From: Incurvaria masculella
Lineage: Eukaryota; Arthropoda; Insecta; Lepidoptera; Incurvariidae
Assembly (NCBI GenBank): GCA_946894095.1
Contig: OX335644.1
Span: 8,475,595-8,539,594, forward strand
Direction of reading: 5' to 3'
Length of the DNA stretch: 64,000 bases
Below the pieces are notes generated by a model. The model saw only the letters and a program-made list of their open reading frames with translations. It had not been told where the DNA came from and did not search any database. Shown one piece after another: positions 41,415 to 52,431 of this stretch (position 1 is its first letter; every line of letters starts with the position of its first letter). The translations under genes were made by a program, and so were the position numbers.

Positions 41415-42080
41415 TTCGGACCATCGAGCAAGGAAGGGAGAGACGACCGAAACTCATCCGTGGAGGGGCAGCGTAGCCACCTATCGTGAAAATTCAGTGA
41501 TGGTTCGCACGTTTTAGATTATATCGATGCTCAACGTTCGTTGCACTAAATGGAGTAAAGAGTCGTTAGTCAGAATTGTCAACTAAATTGGCGTTCACGT
41601 CAAAATGATCGACTAGCGTTTTTGATTGAAGAGCACTCGCAGTGGGCGTTAAGGGAATTAACCTTTGCCTCTTTAGTCTGAGTTTTATTTGACAGCGCAC
41701 GCATAGTTCCTGTAAAAACGTTGACGTTGCCGTCTACGCCGACTCCACGTTTTCATACAAATCGGTAGTCAAAGTTTGATTTTGACAGGTTGAAGAAGTA
41801 AAACCACATAATAAGTAGTCAAACTTGTATGGGCTTGAAGTGTTTACGTAATTTCGAAGTTCTGTTAGCGCCAATTGACGTGAGAACTCGGACTGACCAT
41901 ACAGTAGTGCTTACGTGATATTTTCGTTGCAACTCGAGAACATCAGGAGTGAGCTAATTCGTAAGCGAAATGACTGACTGGCGCTACTGTCAGTGTATTA
42001 ATAATGACTAAAAGTGGCTACGCTACCGCTGTACGGATGAGTTTCGGTCCACTCCCGTCCTTCCTGCTCGACGTCGGACG
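41415..42080. repeat. Repeat R arms flanking a family A insertion
   Basis: AGCAAGGAAGGGAGAGACGA, CCGAAACTCATCCGT, GCGTAGCCAC on the left (41427-41482) pairs with the inverse GTGGCTACGCTACCGCTGTA, CGGATGAGTTTCGGTCCACT on the right (42013-42070). A family A element lies between at 41568-41894, so this appears to be a foldback R element with a later insertion. Confidence 0.5.
41568..41894 (+). mobile_element. Family A TIR element (MITE), copy 6
   Basis: Left arm AGTCAGAATTGTCAACTAAA, TTGGCGTTCACG; right arm GCCAATTGACGTGAGAACTC, GGACT. It is the most diverged copy, with shortened arms. Confidence 0.7.
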
Positions 42081-43904
42081 GAGTCGGCAACGGAATTGGG
42101 AAACGCAAAAAATGCGAGAATCCGCTGTGGAAATTTGACGTGTTATTTATTGCAGAAGGTGGGGCTTCGAGCGCTCCCCGAAGAGTTCACGCAAAATTGG
42201 ATAACGCAGAGGCGAAGTGATCCGCGCGGCAACCTGATGTGGGACTTGATAAGCAATAATTTATTGAGTTCTGGGGAATTGGGGACTTTCATTAGAATTT
42301 CACAAAAAAGTATCGGGGATTACTAAAAAGTGAATGTAATTTTGTCGTCCTCAGAAATTCAACTGAACATAGCAGCTTAAGCATATAACTGAGTATTTGA
42401 TAGTACAGACAAATTCACTTCTTATGAAATTTTTAACAAAAAATCATCAATTTTATTTAAATTCAGTGACAGATAAACGGACAGGTGATTAGAGAATGCT
42501 ATGCTAATGCTATATATGTAAAGTTCCGACGATCGTGTTGGACGAAAGGGCAGGCAGACCATTTCTAGCACCTGCAGCGGGAGCACAAATAATTTTGTCC
42601 AGCCGACAAACTTACGTACATAGGCTTTATCTTGTGTGCGGAACACTTGTCCCCAACCGGTAGCATAAACAATGTTATGTCGAGTGAGATTTTCAAAATA
42701 AACCCACAACATAGACAAATCTCGACATAGAATAAATTTTGTCCATTTGTAAGAGCACAAATAAATTTAATCCTACTAATTTGATGTTTGTTGATATAAT
42801 TTTGTCACCACCACCGGGAGGGTGTGTTAAATTCTAGAAGGAGGTGTTTGTTCGTGTTACGAATATGTGCGTATGTAGTGGCGATGGGACAGGCGTTTAT
42901 TAACGTTTTCATGGTTCAAAGACAGGGACAAGCGGCAATAAAGAGCGAAAGGTGGATTGGTTTGTTTGGGCAAAGACGGTTCCATTCCGGCCTTTAGTTT
43001 CCGTTATAGGAAAGAATCAGGCGGAACGGTTTAAAGCAACGCTAGACAGCCTGAACGGGAAAACAAAAAAAGTCCAGAGATGGACGTCACATTGACATTA
43101 GACAAACTACAATCATTTTAATCTCACAAGGCAAATGCGCTAAACCAAGCAACTTTTATCTAAGTACATTAAAAACGTACTAAATTTTCAATCTATACGA
43201 AATTCAATTCGTAATAACAATAACTTAGTTGTCGGCGATTTGTAGGAATTGTTACTTTTGTTCGCCGCTATTCTGTAAAACGCTATTTCTTGCTCCTTGC
43301 ACTGACTGAATGGCACGGAGCAGTCTGCGCGAACAGGGAACGAGTCAGGGAAGATTAACAGTGACAGTTCTTGTGGCCAAAAGGGCTCTTTATTTCAAGC
43401 ATAACCCTCTACCTCGATAAATTAATCGAGCTTTCTATTTGAGCTATCACATCAGATAGAAATGGTCGACTGAAGTTCTTATCTCTCTAGCTCGACAAGT
43501 ATACACTTTCATTTGTCCCTCCGCTGCTGATATAATAGATGTAACAACTAGTTGTTATTAATGGTCTTCTTAAAAAACTTGTAGACCTAACTGTATAAAA
43601 TATATTTTGAAGAGAAACTATTATTATCGCCTTAGTATATTACATTTAAAAACAGAAACGAAAGTGCCATTCCACCTGGGAAAGCTAACAAAATATTTAT
43701 TTAAAAATATGTATATTTTATAAAACCGGATGGAACCACGATATTCATGGCGCTTCGACCTTTCAGTCCAGAATCAAAAGCGATTTTCTCGACGGAAAAC
43801 CTGGAATACCGTGCTCCGGAATCGCTATTATATCGAATAAGAGATTCCTAATTCCTGAGTCCGCACTTCCAAGAATAGGTCACGATATCAGCGATACTTT
43901 TTTT
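42081..43904. other. Longest stretch without any recognised element
   Basis: Frames at 42096-42326 (76 codons) and 42422-42760 (112 codons, minus) have no recognised domain. No internal repeats match the rest of the window. It could be unique host sequence, including intron or regulatory DNA. Confidence 0.4.
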
Positions 43905-44500
43905 TATGACATTCGACAGGACACCCCCATGGGATTTCGAACTTACAGGGGGAGGGGGGGCTGCGAAAACCATGCCGGCCGGCCAGGTGCTTCTTCACAC
44001 CATATTTGAAGGATCCCAGGTTGCACTTTGGGGAAAATACCTCGGAAAGCAGTTCATTCCATAGTTTTCTGACCCTGATCTAGATAAAGGATCTAGAAGA
44101 TCGGTGGGTTCTTATTTTTGGAATGTCGACTGTGAATATGTACATTTTCTCCCTGTTCCGCGTTGAACGAAGGTAGAAAGGGGACGGAGGTACAGCGTTT
44201 TGCAGCTCCGACGAGCATTCTCCGTGGTAAAGACGATTGAATACAGAGAGAGACCCTACATCCATTCAGAGTTGGAGGGTCTCCAAATTCAGGGACACTT
44301 CATGATCGTTGACGAGACACACGGGCCGACGCTGTATCGAGTCCAGGGAGCCAAGCAGGTGTTTAGCTGAGCCGTCCCAAAAAACAATACTCCACGCAAG
44401 ACCTCATCTGCGCCTTGTAAAGGAGCAGTTTTTGGTCAGGAGCGAAATACTGACGCACTCTGCAGTTACGTTAATATTTCTCAACATTTAGTACCTATTT
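43905..44500 (-). pseudogene. Non-LTR retrotransposon ORF2 C-terminus, family V
   Basis: Minus strand. The frame reads RQYFAPDQKLLLYKAQMRSC, VEYC, then FWDGSAKHLLGSLDSIQRR, MDVGSLSVFNRLYHGECSSE, RSTRNREKMY, LWNELLSEVFSP and KCNLGSFKYGVKKHLAGRHG. This is the thumb and C-terminal region found in one abundant group of insect non-LTR elements. Stops occur after LETLQL and after RSSRSFI, so it is inactive. The catalytic part is absent. Fragments of the same type occur at 14500, 22690, 23560 and 51640. Confidence 0.8.
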
Positions 44501-44804
44501 ATTGTGCGGGGGACCCGGCGAAAGTACCTGATAGGGAAACGGCGTGCTGTATATAAAATGTGCAGATAAGCGGTCGGTCGCCGCCCCGTGCCCGCCGCCC
44601 CCGCACCCCGCGCCGCCGCAATCTGCTACCGATAACAGCGTTATCAGCGTTATTCACCGGCCGGCACCAAGGTCGCACACATGTGTGTGTTACTTGCCCT
44701 AAGCTACATTGTCCACCGCCCACACAGATGCGGTCACGCGACCACACTGTTTCACTGTTGTAGAATCCCACATCCCGTAATATACTTCGGAACCCTCTAA
44801 TATA
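44501..44804. other. CpG-rich block, no gene recognised
   Basis: Bases 44575-44665 are CpG-rich. Frames on both strands (67 and 112 codons) look compositional. Confidence 0.4.
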
Positions 44805-45093
44805 AAAAAACCGGCCAAGTGCGAGTCGGACTCGCACACGAAGGGTTCCGTACCATCAACACCAAAGAATCAGGTATTTTGTATGGGGCGCCCCTTTATT
44901 TTTTATATTTTTTTTATTTTACCTATTTGTTGCTATAACGGCAAAATAAATCACACTCTGTGAAAATTTCAGCTGCCCACCTATTACGGTTCATGAGGTA
45001 CAGCCCTGTGACAGACCGACGGACGGACGGACGGACGGAGGGACAGCAGTAATAGGGTTCCGTTTTCACCCTTTCGGTACGGAACCCTAAAAA
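44805..45093 (+). repeat. Family P repeat, copy 7 (full length)
   Basis: This is the cleanest copy. The left end has AAACCGGCCAAGTGCGAGTC and GGACTCGCACACGAAGGGTT, forming the palindrome GTGCGAGTCGGACTCGCAC. The centre has TTGCTATAACGGCAAAATAA and TCATGAGGTACAGCCCTGTG, then a GGAC repeat. The right end is TTTCGGTACGGAACCCTAAA. Confidence 0.85.
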
Positions 45094-45289
45094 TGACAAA
45101 GATTTATTTGCTGTGGTCCCGAACCTGTCAACACAAAAAATATTGAACTTTAACGGGGTTTAGTGATTGTTTTTTCCGCTAAATTTTTTCGAAGTTTTAA
45201 GAATTTGCAGAATCGGTTCTAACCAGGCGACAAAACAGGAACAATAACCCACATTCTGCCCTCATTCAGTCAATTAACAGTCAAAACAA

Positions 45290-45460
45290 GAATCGGTAGA
45301 GGAGAACAGCCGGACATACGGAAAGCCTTTTTGCCCAATATTGAAACGGAGACCTTCGATACGCTCGGTCAAATAACTTGAGTGATTCAATGCGTTTGGC
45401 TGCATTTCGTCTAACCTGCCAAACGACGTTTAATTCGGCCAAGTGCACTGAAAACTGTAA
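45290..45460 (-). mobile_element. Mariner fragment (transposase N-terminal part)
   Basis: AGAGGAGAACAGCCGGACAT, TTTTGCCCAATATTGAAACG and GAGACCTTCGATACGCTCGG, TCAA match 27850-27930, which belongs to the mariner copy there. It extends about 70 bp further into the DNA-binding region. Frameshifted and inactive. Confidence 0.6.
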
Positions 45461-46792
45461 ACTGAAGATTAACGAATCCATACCAAGACAAGTGTTCTTT
45501 ATTTTGCTTACTCGACTAATAAACTTCTGTTGTTTTAGTTTTATTTTCTTATTCAAGGACTATATATTCATTAATCTATTCAAGGTAACATTCTGCCGGA
45601 TCTGCTGATTCATTTCAGCCCCGTCCTGTACCCGCAAATCTTTGCTCTCAAGTTGGTAACGCCGCGGCCGTAAAGAAACGGTGTTTTATCCTATGGTTTT
45701 ATCATATTTATGATTTATGATGCCGGAGCCACAGAATAAGTCCGCAGCGGAGGTTGTCTAGATATTGACCTATTCCAGGTTCGCATGTCCTAATTATCTA
45801 GAAGTGTCTTGAAAACTTGACAGATGGCGCTTTCACGTGATTGCACTGCGTCTCCCCTGCCGCGGAGTCGAAATGGTGGTGCGAAAACCCTGTTTCCCAT
45901 GATAAAATGCGAGTTCCAGTCGAAGATTCAAATTAGAAAAACCGCCCGACACATGCTGCGATAAAAAAACGTAGGCCGTAACGTGACGTAAAGCAGTAAG
46001 TCGTGAGGCTCACCATTATTTCCAAAGACAATTTAAATTAAGTATGTTGGTAGGTACCTACTTATTGTATTGTACACATAACGGAGTAGGCTGCTTGGAC
46101 GATCACAACTTTCTAAACGGCAGTAATTTTGAGCACTATGTACTAGTAGGTAGGTATCTAATAAATACGTAATTTGGAAATGCAACAAAAAACCATTTAC
46201 TTTACGGTACTAAGCGAAAGTGAGTTGACGACATAAACGGAGGGAAATGAGATAGAGAGGAAATGACCGGGATGCATCGATATAACCGTCGATGCTGGGA
46301 TGTCACACGATTATTTCGAAAACACGACACTAGATGAGGCTATCCATGCTAGGCTAATAAGGTTAGTTATAAAAGTCGTGTAAGCCTACCGTTCGCCTCC
46401 GCGTATGGCAGACTTCCCTGCACGGGCAACCGGCACTCCCCGCGGGCGCCTCTACCGACGAGTTCAAGAAACTCACGCGCATCTACTTATCGTCTGCAAC
46501 TAGTGCTAGCACTGCCATTTATTAGCACGATATTGATCAAATCATCGTGATAGATATCCTACTAATAATTCGCTATGCGGGAAATCTGCGACACGACGCG
46601 ATTATTCTAGCACACGAGTTGAAATATGCATCACGGTACGAAATTCGAATTTCGATAAATCGGAATTAATTGACCTTGATAAAATTAAGTAATGACCAAT
46701 ACAGCTGTATCATAAGAAATAAACATCACTGTATGCATACATACGTAAACACAATGACATCGTAAACGCTTATTTCAGCTCTCTACACACAC
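45461..46792. other. Interval without recognised features
   Basis: No repeat or coding match. It includes the upstream flank of the tRNA gene. No specific promoter motif is apparent there. Confidence 0.45.
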
Positions 46793-46864
46793 GGCTCGTT
46801 GGTCTAGGGGTATGATTTTCGCTTAGGGTGCGAGAGGTCCCGGGTTCAAATCCCGGACGAGCCC
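46793..46864 (+). tRNA. tRNA-Pro (anticodon AGG)
   Basis: The 72-nt sequence folds into a full cloverleaf. The acceptor stem GGCTCGT pairs with ACGAGCC, with discriminator C. The A-box region is TGGTCTAGGGGTATGA. The anticodon stem TTCGC pairs with GCGAG around the loop TTAGGGT, giving anticodon AGG for codon CCU. The T-arm is CCGGGTTCAAATCCCGG with a perfect B-box. There is no intron, and CCA is not encoded, as normal in eukaryotes. A T-rich tract directly downstream (TTTTTTTCC) is the RNA polymerase III terminator. One anticodon-stem pair is U-G where the form I recall from insects has C-G. That pair still forms, so the gene looks functional. Confidence 0.95.
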
Positions 46865-46886
46865 AATTTTTTTCCTTTTTTTTTTC
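46865..46886 (+). terminator. RNA polymerase III terminator of tRNA-Pro
   Basis: A T run (AATTTTTTTCCTTTTTTTTT) begins two bases after the tRNA 3' end. Confidence 0.8.
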
Positions 46887-48769
46887 TAAAAATAAATTAC
46901 CGGAAAGGAACAATGCCTGTAACGGGTGGACATTTGTGAAAGGTCAAAAGAACTTAGTTGTTTACATAAATACGTTAAAAATTTTAGGCAAAAAAAATTT
47001 ATGAACTACAATAAAAAATATGATGAAAAAAAGCAACGTTTAAGTCAAAGGTTCCAGTGTAGATTGGAGGTGTCTTCCAAAGGTTGTTGTTTGGGCCGTT
47101 ATCCCGTAATATTGACTCGCCGCGTCGCGCGTCGCTCTGCGCGACGAAGACGTTGTCGTCGCCTGATTGAGCAGTAAACACAGTGCGGGGCGAGCTCCAC
47201 TCACTAATCCGTGAGTAAACATGTTTGTCGCATTCGCCGAATACACAATGAGACTACAACCTAGGCAAATACAAAACGGGACGTTTCTGAATGAACGCAA
47301 ATAGTCAATTTAAAATACCTAACTAAACGAAAAAAAGAGATAATACAGTCGGTCTAAATGTGTAGAAAAAATAACGGAGATTATACAAATCGTACCTTAT
47401 GAAAGATATAAGCAAGTTGGCAAGTTTTTTAAATAGTTAATGTTTCCACACTTCTAGAACATCATTACAGTTAGGTAAAAATCAGGTTTGTCCCGTAAAT
47501 ACGTTGGAAGCATAAATAACGGTTCCGTTATTTAAATAAAAATATATTGCCCAGCTATTTTTAGGTTAACTCACTGCCGAACTCGAACTCACTCTTGCTC
47601 TGAATGGACCCCCTGGTCCCCACACACCATCGGCCCAGTCTATCAAAGTTTCGCTGTCGCATTAGTCCTAATTACCACGACTGAACTACCCCATTTGATA
47701 TTGAAAATAATTATATCTCAACAAATTAGTTAAAAGTTTAATTCTATCATATATTATCATACGAATTATGCATAATTCACGCGTATATTGTATTGGATCC
47801 CTAGGTTTTAAGGTGGCCGCGACCTATACGTCTGCCGCCCCCTAGGCCGAGAACGTGGCCGCGACCTATACGGCCTATTGAAAGGTCCAACGCTGGTGCG
47901 GCGCAGCCGGTTTGGGGAGCCATGGCTGTGCGTGTTGGAGGTGCCCGGCACAAGAACCCAAGAGACATTCATCGGAGAAAGTGAGCATTGATCAGTATTC
48001 TATTGTCTGAAAGCAATGATCTGAAAGTATGTATCTCTGATGGCGACAATCGAATAGGATGTGTGAGAGTATACCGGCTGCCCTATTTTTCAAACGATCG
48101 CTACCAAATTGCTACAGCAATTTGCGATTCTGATCACTAAAAACGCTGTTTCGTTTTTTTGAATGACGTTTGGATAGCAGCGCCCGGCGGCCATTGGCTG
48201 TTGTCGAGCGTTTACGATTGCATTGCTAATCGCTGGCTGCAAGCGATGGCAAATAATTTGAAAAATAGCACGGCGGGTGTCACGAGATGAGCGAACCCCG
48301 TTTACACTCACGGTCGTTTTGGTGAGGCTGGTTTTTACGTGGCAACCATCGACGTACCAGTAAAACGGAGTTTTAGATTATATCGATGGTGGCAACGCTC
48401 TTATTTACTTAATCTGTGGTGGCAATCGACCTGTCTCTCTCGTTTTTGGTAGATATTTTTAAATGCTGACGATAAACAATTTAGTAGGGTTCCGTGTTCA
48501 AAATACGAAACTGGCTTCTATGTTTTAACTTACTCTGGTCATAGTGCGGCCGCGCCACAGCTTTAGTGACATATTCGCACATGACGCCTGGAATTTTGTT
48601 ACTTAGTGGCCGTGAGCGCACCGAGCACCTCCGCTACACCCGCCACCGCCCCGCCACCGCGTCCCGTCTGCTAGTTACCGGCTGAAGTTTTAATTAAGCC
48701 CACACTAATGACGGCCAGAGCGAGAGGTGGCGTCTGAGCACCGGCCACTACATAAGGTCGACAGACAAC
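46887..48769. other. Interval without a recognised gene
   Basis: Bases 47110-47165 are CpG-rich. GTGGCCGCGACCTATACG occurs twice at 47812-47878. GTTTTAGATTATATCGATGG at 48370 is shared with 41511 (repeat R area). Bases 48540-48760 are GC-rich with no clear exon. Frames of 60-86 codons have no recognised domain. Confidence 0.4.
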
Positions 48770-48930
48770 GTGAGTTCGCTTACGTATTCTTTCATTACTT
48801 ATGTTCTCAAGTTCCAACGACACGAACACGGAAGAACTTCACTAGTTAGTGGGTTTCCAATCACTCGCGGCTACGTGTCTCCATACGAATGAGTTTCTTT
48901 CTTTTCTTCCTTGATTACTGATTCGTAACA
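48770..48930 (+). repeat. Dispersed repeat R, partial copy
   Basis: GTTCGCTTACGTATTC, TGTTCTCAAGTTCCAACGAC and GGAAGAACTTCACTAG align with 1160-1230. An inverted-looking ATACGAATGAGTTTCTTTCT at 48885 echoes the other arm. Confidence 0.45.
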
Positions 48931-49057
48931 AGAACACTTTATACCAGCATAAATTCACTAGATTTTATAATAGAAAACTAACACAGCGAATTTCATTTCT
49001 TGTAGAGTAGGAGAACCAGCATCTTTCTATTGAAACTTTGATTAGTTTGCCGTTAGT

Positions 49058-49249
49058 ATGCACGACAATATGTCAACAGATAATGTCGATGCGAAGTTCA
49101 CCGACGAAGGCTTGTCCGCTACTTGCAAGGCGTTTGCCGACAGATGTGACGGCACTTCCGACAGTTCTGCTATTGCAAAACTAACAGCGTGCCTGTCGCC
49201 CGCCCGCCTTGCCCGCCCTACAACGCGTGACAGCGTAGGCGGAAATTGA
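49058..49249 (+). CDS. Unrecognised 63-codon open frame, doubtful
   Basis: The frame starts ATG at 49058 and ends TGA at 49247. The translation begins MHDNMSTDNVDAKFTDEG and is fairly polar, with no domain, signal peptide or membrane segment. Unlike most frames here it is not in a CpG island or a recognised repeat, and its D/S/T-rich composition is mildly protein-like. No splice context or homologue is known to me, so chance is the likeliest explanation. Confidence 0.15.
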   Translation: MHDNMSTDNVDAKFTDEGLSATCKAFADRCDGTSDSSAIAKLTACLSPARLARPTTRDSVGGN

Positions 49250-49259
49250 TGGTCGACCT

Positions 49260-49631
49260 ATCGTAAATGCCCACTTCATAACCGTAGCATGAAGAGTTAA
49301 ATTAATTCAATATTGATAGTCTTGTCGATGAAAAAATAATGTTTTATAACCATTACGCATTTTATTACGTCTGTCTGTTCGCTTTATCTTTACGGCTAAA
49401 CTAACGAGCCGATTTTGGAGAAATTCATCAAAGAATTCGAGAAAAGGACGTTACTTTTCGAAAAGATTCCAAGCAAGGTCTCCTGCCTCGGAAAAATAAA
49501 CAGCCAATCTGATTTCTGTAGCACTTTTCGTTGCGATTAAAATTCGGCTCGATGCCCGTCAAAAACAAATCCCCAGTGGTATCGCAGCTAGTAAAAGGGC
49601 TGCTAGGGTTTGTTCAGAAACCTTTCATGGA
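49260..49631. other. Interval without recognised features
   Basis: AT-rich with nothing recognised. Confidence 0.4.
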
Positions 49632-49780
49632 TTTGGGGCAGAGTGCACGAATAAACAAAGAATCAACGTCAACGTATGATTAAACACGTCACTTTGTATG
49701 AACAGTATGGGAGGAACTCCATGCGGTTCACTTAAAGTGACGTGTTTGAACATTTATTAACTCAGCCGTCTCTTCGAGCA
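49632..49780 (+). mobile_element. Family B inverted-repeat element, copy 3
   Basis: GAGTGCACGAATAAACAAAG, ATCAACGTCAACGTATGATT, AAACACGTCACTTTGTATGA, GGAACTCCATGCGGTTCACT and AAAGTGACGTGTTTGAACAT, AGCCGTCTCTTCG. The inner inverted repeats AAACACGTCACTTT / AAAGTGACGTGTTT are perfect. Confidence 0.75.
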
Positions 49781-49852
49781 ATCGGGGCTTAAACTTACGG
49801 ATTATCACGAATTCACGAAGGAAGTAGTTTTTTCAGACGTTCGAGCTGATCC

Positions 49853-50173
49853 TTTTTTAGGGTTCCGTACCCGAAGGGTGAAAACGGAACCCTATTACTA
49901 AGCCTCCGCTGTCCGTCCGTCCGTCCGTCCGCCCGTCCGTCCGTCTGTCCGTCTGTCACAGGGCTGTATCTCAGTAACCGTAACAGATAGACAGCTGAAA
50001 TTTTCACAGAGTGTGTATTTATTTTGCCGCTATAACAACAAATAGGTAAGATAAAAAATAATGAAAATTTAAGGGGTATCATACAAAAAACATGATTTTT
50101 TTTTGGAAGATTTTTTTGTAAGATGGTACGGAACCCTTCGTGTGCGAGTCCGACTCGCACTTGGCCGGTTTTC
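49853..50173 (-). repeat. Family P repeat, copy 8 (full length)
   Basis: Right end TTTTTTAGGGTTCCGTACCC, GAAGGGTGAAAACGGAACCC. A GTCC/GTCCGT array lies at 49913-49957. Left end GGTACGGAACCCTTCGTGTG, CGAGTCCGACTCGCACTTGG, CCGGTTTT. Frames inside are shadows. Confidence 0.85.
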
Positions 50174-51425
50174 TATGCAATATATTTGATTTCGCCGCTA
50201 CGCCCGTGGCGTTAGCGATGCCAGTGGCTTGGGGGTGGTGCGGGGCGAGGTGCGGGGCGGTTCGGGACGGAGAGGGGCGAAGGACTTGTGGTGTAGGGGA
50301 GAGTGATATTGCCGATGACTGATTTTGTAAGTCTATGTTGTAGGCAATAAAAATAAACATGATTCGACACCATTTATAAGTCGGCGTGCATAAAATCAGT
50401 ATCGCTCAGGGCTTCAAAGTCGCACTTACAATATTTATTTTCATTAAACTTTAGTAGCGCGTTTATCACTTAACATAAATGTTTATGAGAACATAAATGC
50501 GATATGTTCATATATTAATTAGCAAGTTCATTGAAACTGTGTTAGCGTCTTGTCTTATCTTATCCGCGGATGCCTAGATTACACATCTCGTTACAAACAA
50601 ACATCAAGGCTGAGCGAATATTTGAAGGTTGGACTCGGTGAGTCTGACCGGCGATTCCGCCCCCAATCTCAGCTGGCCATATGTTTCGGAAGCCACGCGG
50701 TCGGCAATCGATTTTTCGCACGCTGATACTAACGTAGGGCGAATCCGCGGAAGGAGGAGGGGGGAGGGGGTTAAGCGTGGAGTGTTCCAATAAAATTTGC
50801 CACCTACCGTAGTCATCTTGAAGTTGAGTTTCCTCTGCAGCGCAGTCTCCAAGTGGAGTGCCATCGACTCGTTGCCCGAACGCGGTTTCTCACAGAAATG
50901 TCGGCTCGCGACCGGCGAAGCGGGCCGAGGGAAGACGATCTCGGGGGCGGACCGCTGACACGACTGAGAGGAGCGATGACGCAGGGAGCGTGCGCGGTGG
51001 CGGCGGCGGGCGTGTGCGTTTACTATCGCGCGGCCATTTCGCCGGAGCTGTCAAGCGTGTCGGCCGGCGCCCGCCAGGGGCGCTGCAGTCGCCGATCATT
51101 ATGAGTCTGCGCGAAAATAGACGAGGGAATGAACGGGACGGGAGTAATAAAGTTCGCTCTCAGTGTATTGGTGCACGCTGCGTGTCGTGACGACACAGCG
51201 GGTAATGAAATTCTGGATCCACTGGGATGATAATGTATTTATAGTGCCGCTTCATCATCAGCTTCGGTTCGGGCTATGCATGGCACCAAGCCTTTCTTTG
51301 ATCAGTGGCACCAAGCCTATGGTAGGACAGCGTGGTGTCCTGTGAAAGAAAACTTAGTAAAGAACACGTGGAACATGCAGGTGTTCAACTGTTCAACAAC
51401 TTTCGGTTCCGGACCTCGTGCTGAT
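50174..51425. other. Interval with CpG island (50600-51130), no gene proven
   Basis: Bases 50850-51130 are strongly CpG-rich, with frames of up to 110 codons on both strands that look compositional. GGCACCAAGCCT is duplicated at 51281 and 51307. No splice-supported exon is seen. Confidence 0.4.
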
Positions 51426-51595
51426 CCGGCGAAACATGTGAGAAAATATGTGAGGGAATTCGATAAATTCTGCACCAATAAGAAGTGGGTGACAAATATT
51501 CAACCCAATAATAGCTCAGAAAGTATGACATAAAGATTTTGATTGGTGCAGAATTGATCTAATTCCCTCGCACATTTTCCCACATCTTACGCCGG
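51426..51595. mobile_element. Foldback MITE with 54-bp inverted repeats
   Basis: The left arm (51426-51479, beginning CCGGCGAAACATGTGAG) and the right arm (51542-51595, ending TCTTACGCCGG) are inverted copies with few mismatches, around a 62-bp spacer. There is no coding potential and no other copy in the window. Confidence 0.7.
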
Positions 51596-51639
51596 TTACC
51601 CCTGGCTGGTGTGCCTACATTATATGTTTTTGGGGCATA

Positions 51640-51780
51640 TGGCATACGCCAAGCGCTCACCTGAGGTTTCGGACGTCGCCCATGGGCTATCGAACTTTGG
51701 CTAGGCTTATTAGGCCCCCAGAAAGACATTGCCTTATGGCAAGACCTGTCGGGTAACTGGAAAATGTAGGCACAATATCT
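51640..51780 (-). mobile_element. 3' end of a non-LTR retrotransposon, family V
   Basis: On the minus strand, CGATAGCCCATGGGCGACGT and TGGCGTATGCCATATGCC match 22690-22860. Only the 3' UTR is present. Confidence 0.45.
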
Positions 51781-52099
51781 TTCAAACCAAAGTTATGTCC
51801 TCATGTTTTCACCAAACTGGTAGTGCTCGTGATAGGTAATTACGGTATACTTCAAAAAAACGTTTAGCCAGTTTAAAAAACAACAGACCAGACAAAATAG
51901 ACCAAGAACAACAGAAAATAGATGGCGCTCCACATCGGATTATTATTTTTATGAAAATAATTATAATAATTGTAAATAGTAAGAGTAGGTAATGGCACAA
52001 TGTACCTACCTAATTGAAATAAGTGTGAACGTGTCACCGTCACTTCGCTTCGCCTGATGATTTTCAATTTCATGAAAAAATGCGCTTCAGAAATCTAGC
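51781..52099. other. Interval without recognised features
   Basis: AT-rich. Frames of about 65 codons on the minus strand are F/I-rich and not convincing. Confidence 0.45.
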
Positions 52100-52330
52100 C
52101 TTTTCTCAAAAAGTATAACGTTTTGAGCAAAAGTATTTAGTTGGTGCGTAACTACACTAGTGTACCTGTATTATATTAGTATTTTCAATCTACCGTTGAT
52201 AGGAGAACAATTCGGGACAAAAAAGTGTGACCGACGGACACCAGACCAAGACCATAAGCAAAGATAATACTAATAATTACTCCATAAGGGTCCCTTTTTT
52301 CGCTCTTTGCGACGGTACCCTAAAAAGAAG
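52100..52330 (-). repeat. Dispersed repeat Q, copy 2
   Basis: TTTCTCAAAAAGTATAACGT, TTTTGAGCAAAAGTATTTAG, TTGGTGCGTAACTACACTAG, GTGTGACCGACGGACACCAG and CCATAAGGGTCCCTTTTTTC are the inverse of 13315-13570. Confidence 0.6.
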
Positions 52331-52431
52331 AATAGTAAGAACAACTTTCTAAAATCGACATAAATGACGTGAAAATGATGATAAAAAATAAACTAATAAT
52401 AAAAAAAAACTATTAATCTTGACCCTTACGG

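Noticed and set aside
46793..46864. tRNA-derived SINE head instead of a tRNA gene
   Set aside because: The cloverleaf is fully paired, the Pol III terminator is adjacent, and no SINE body follows.
49913..49957. CRISPR-like or functional GTCC array
   Set aside because: It is a simple GTCC microsatellite inside family P, with no spacers.
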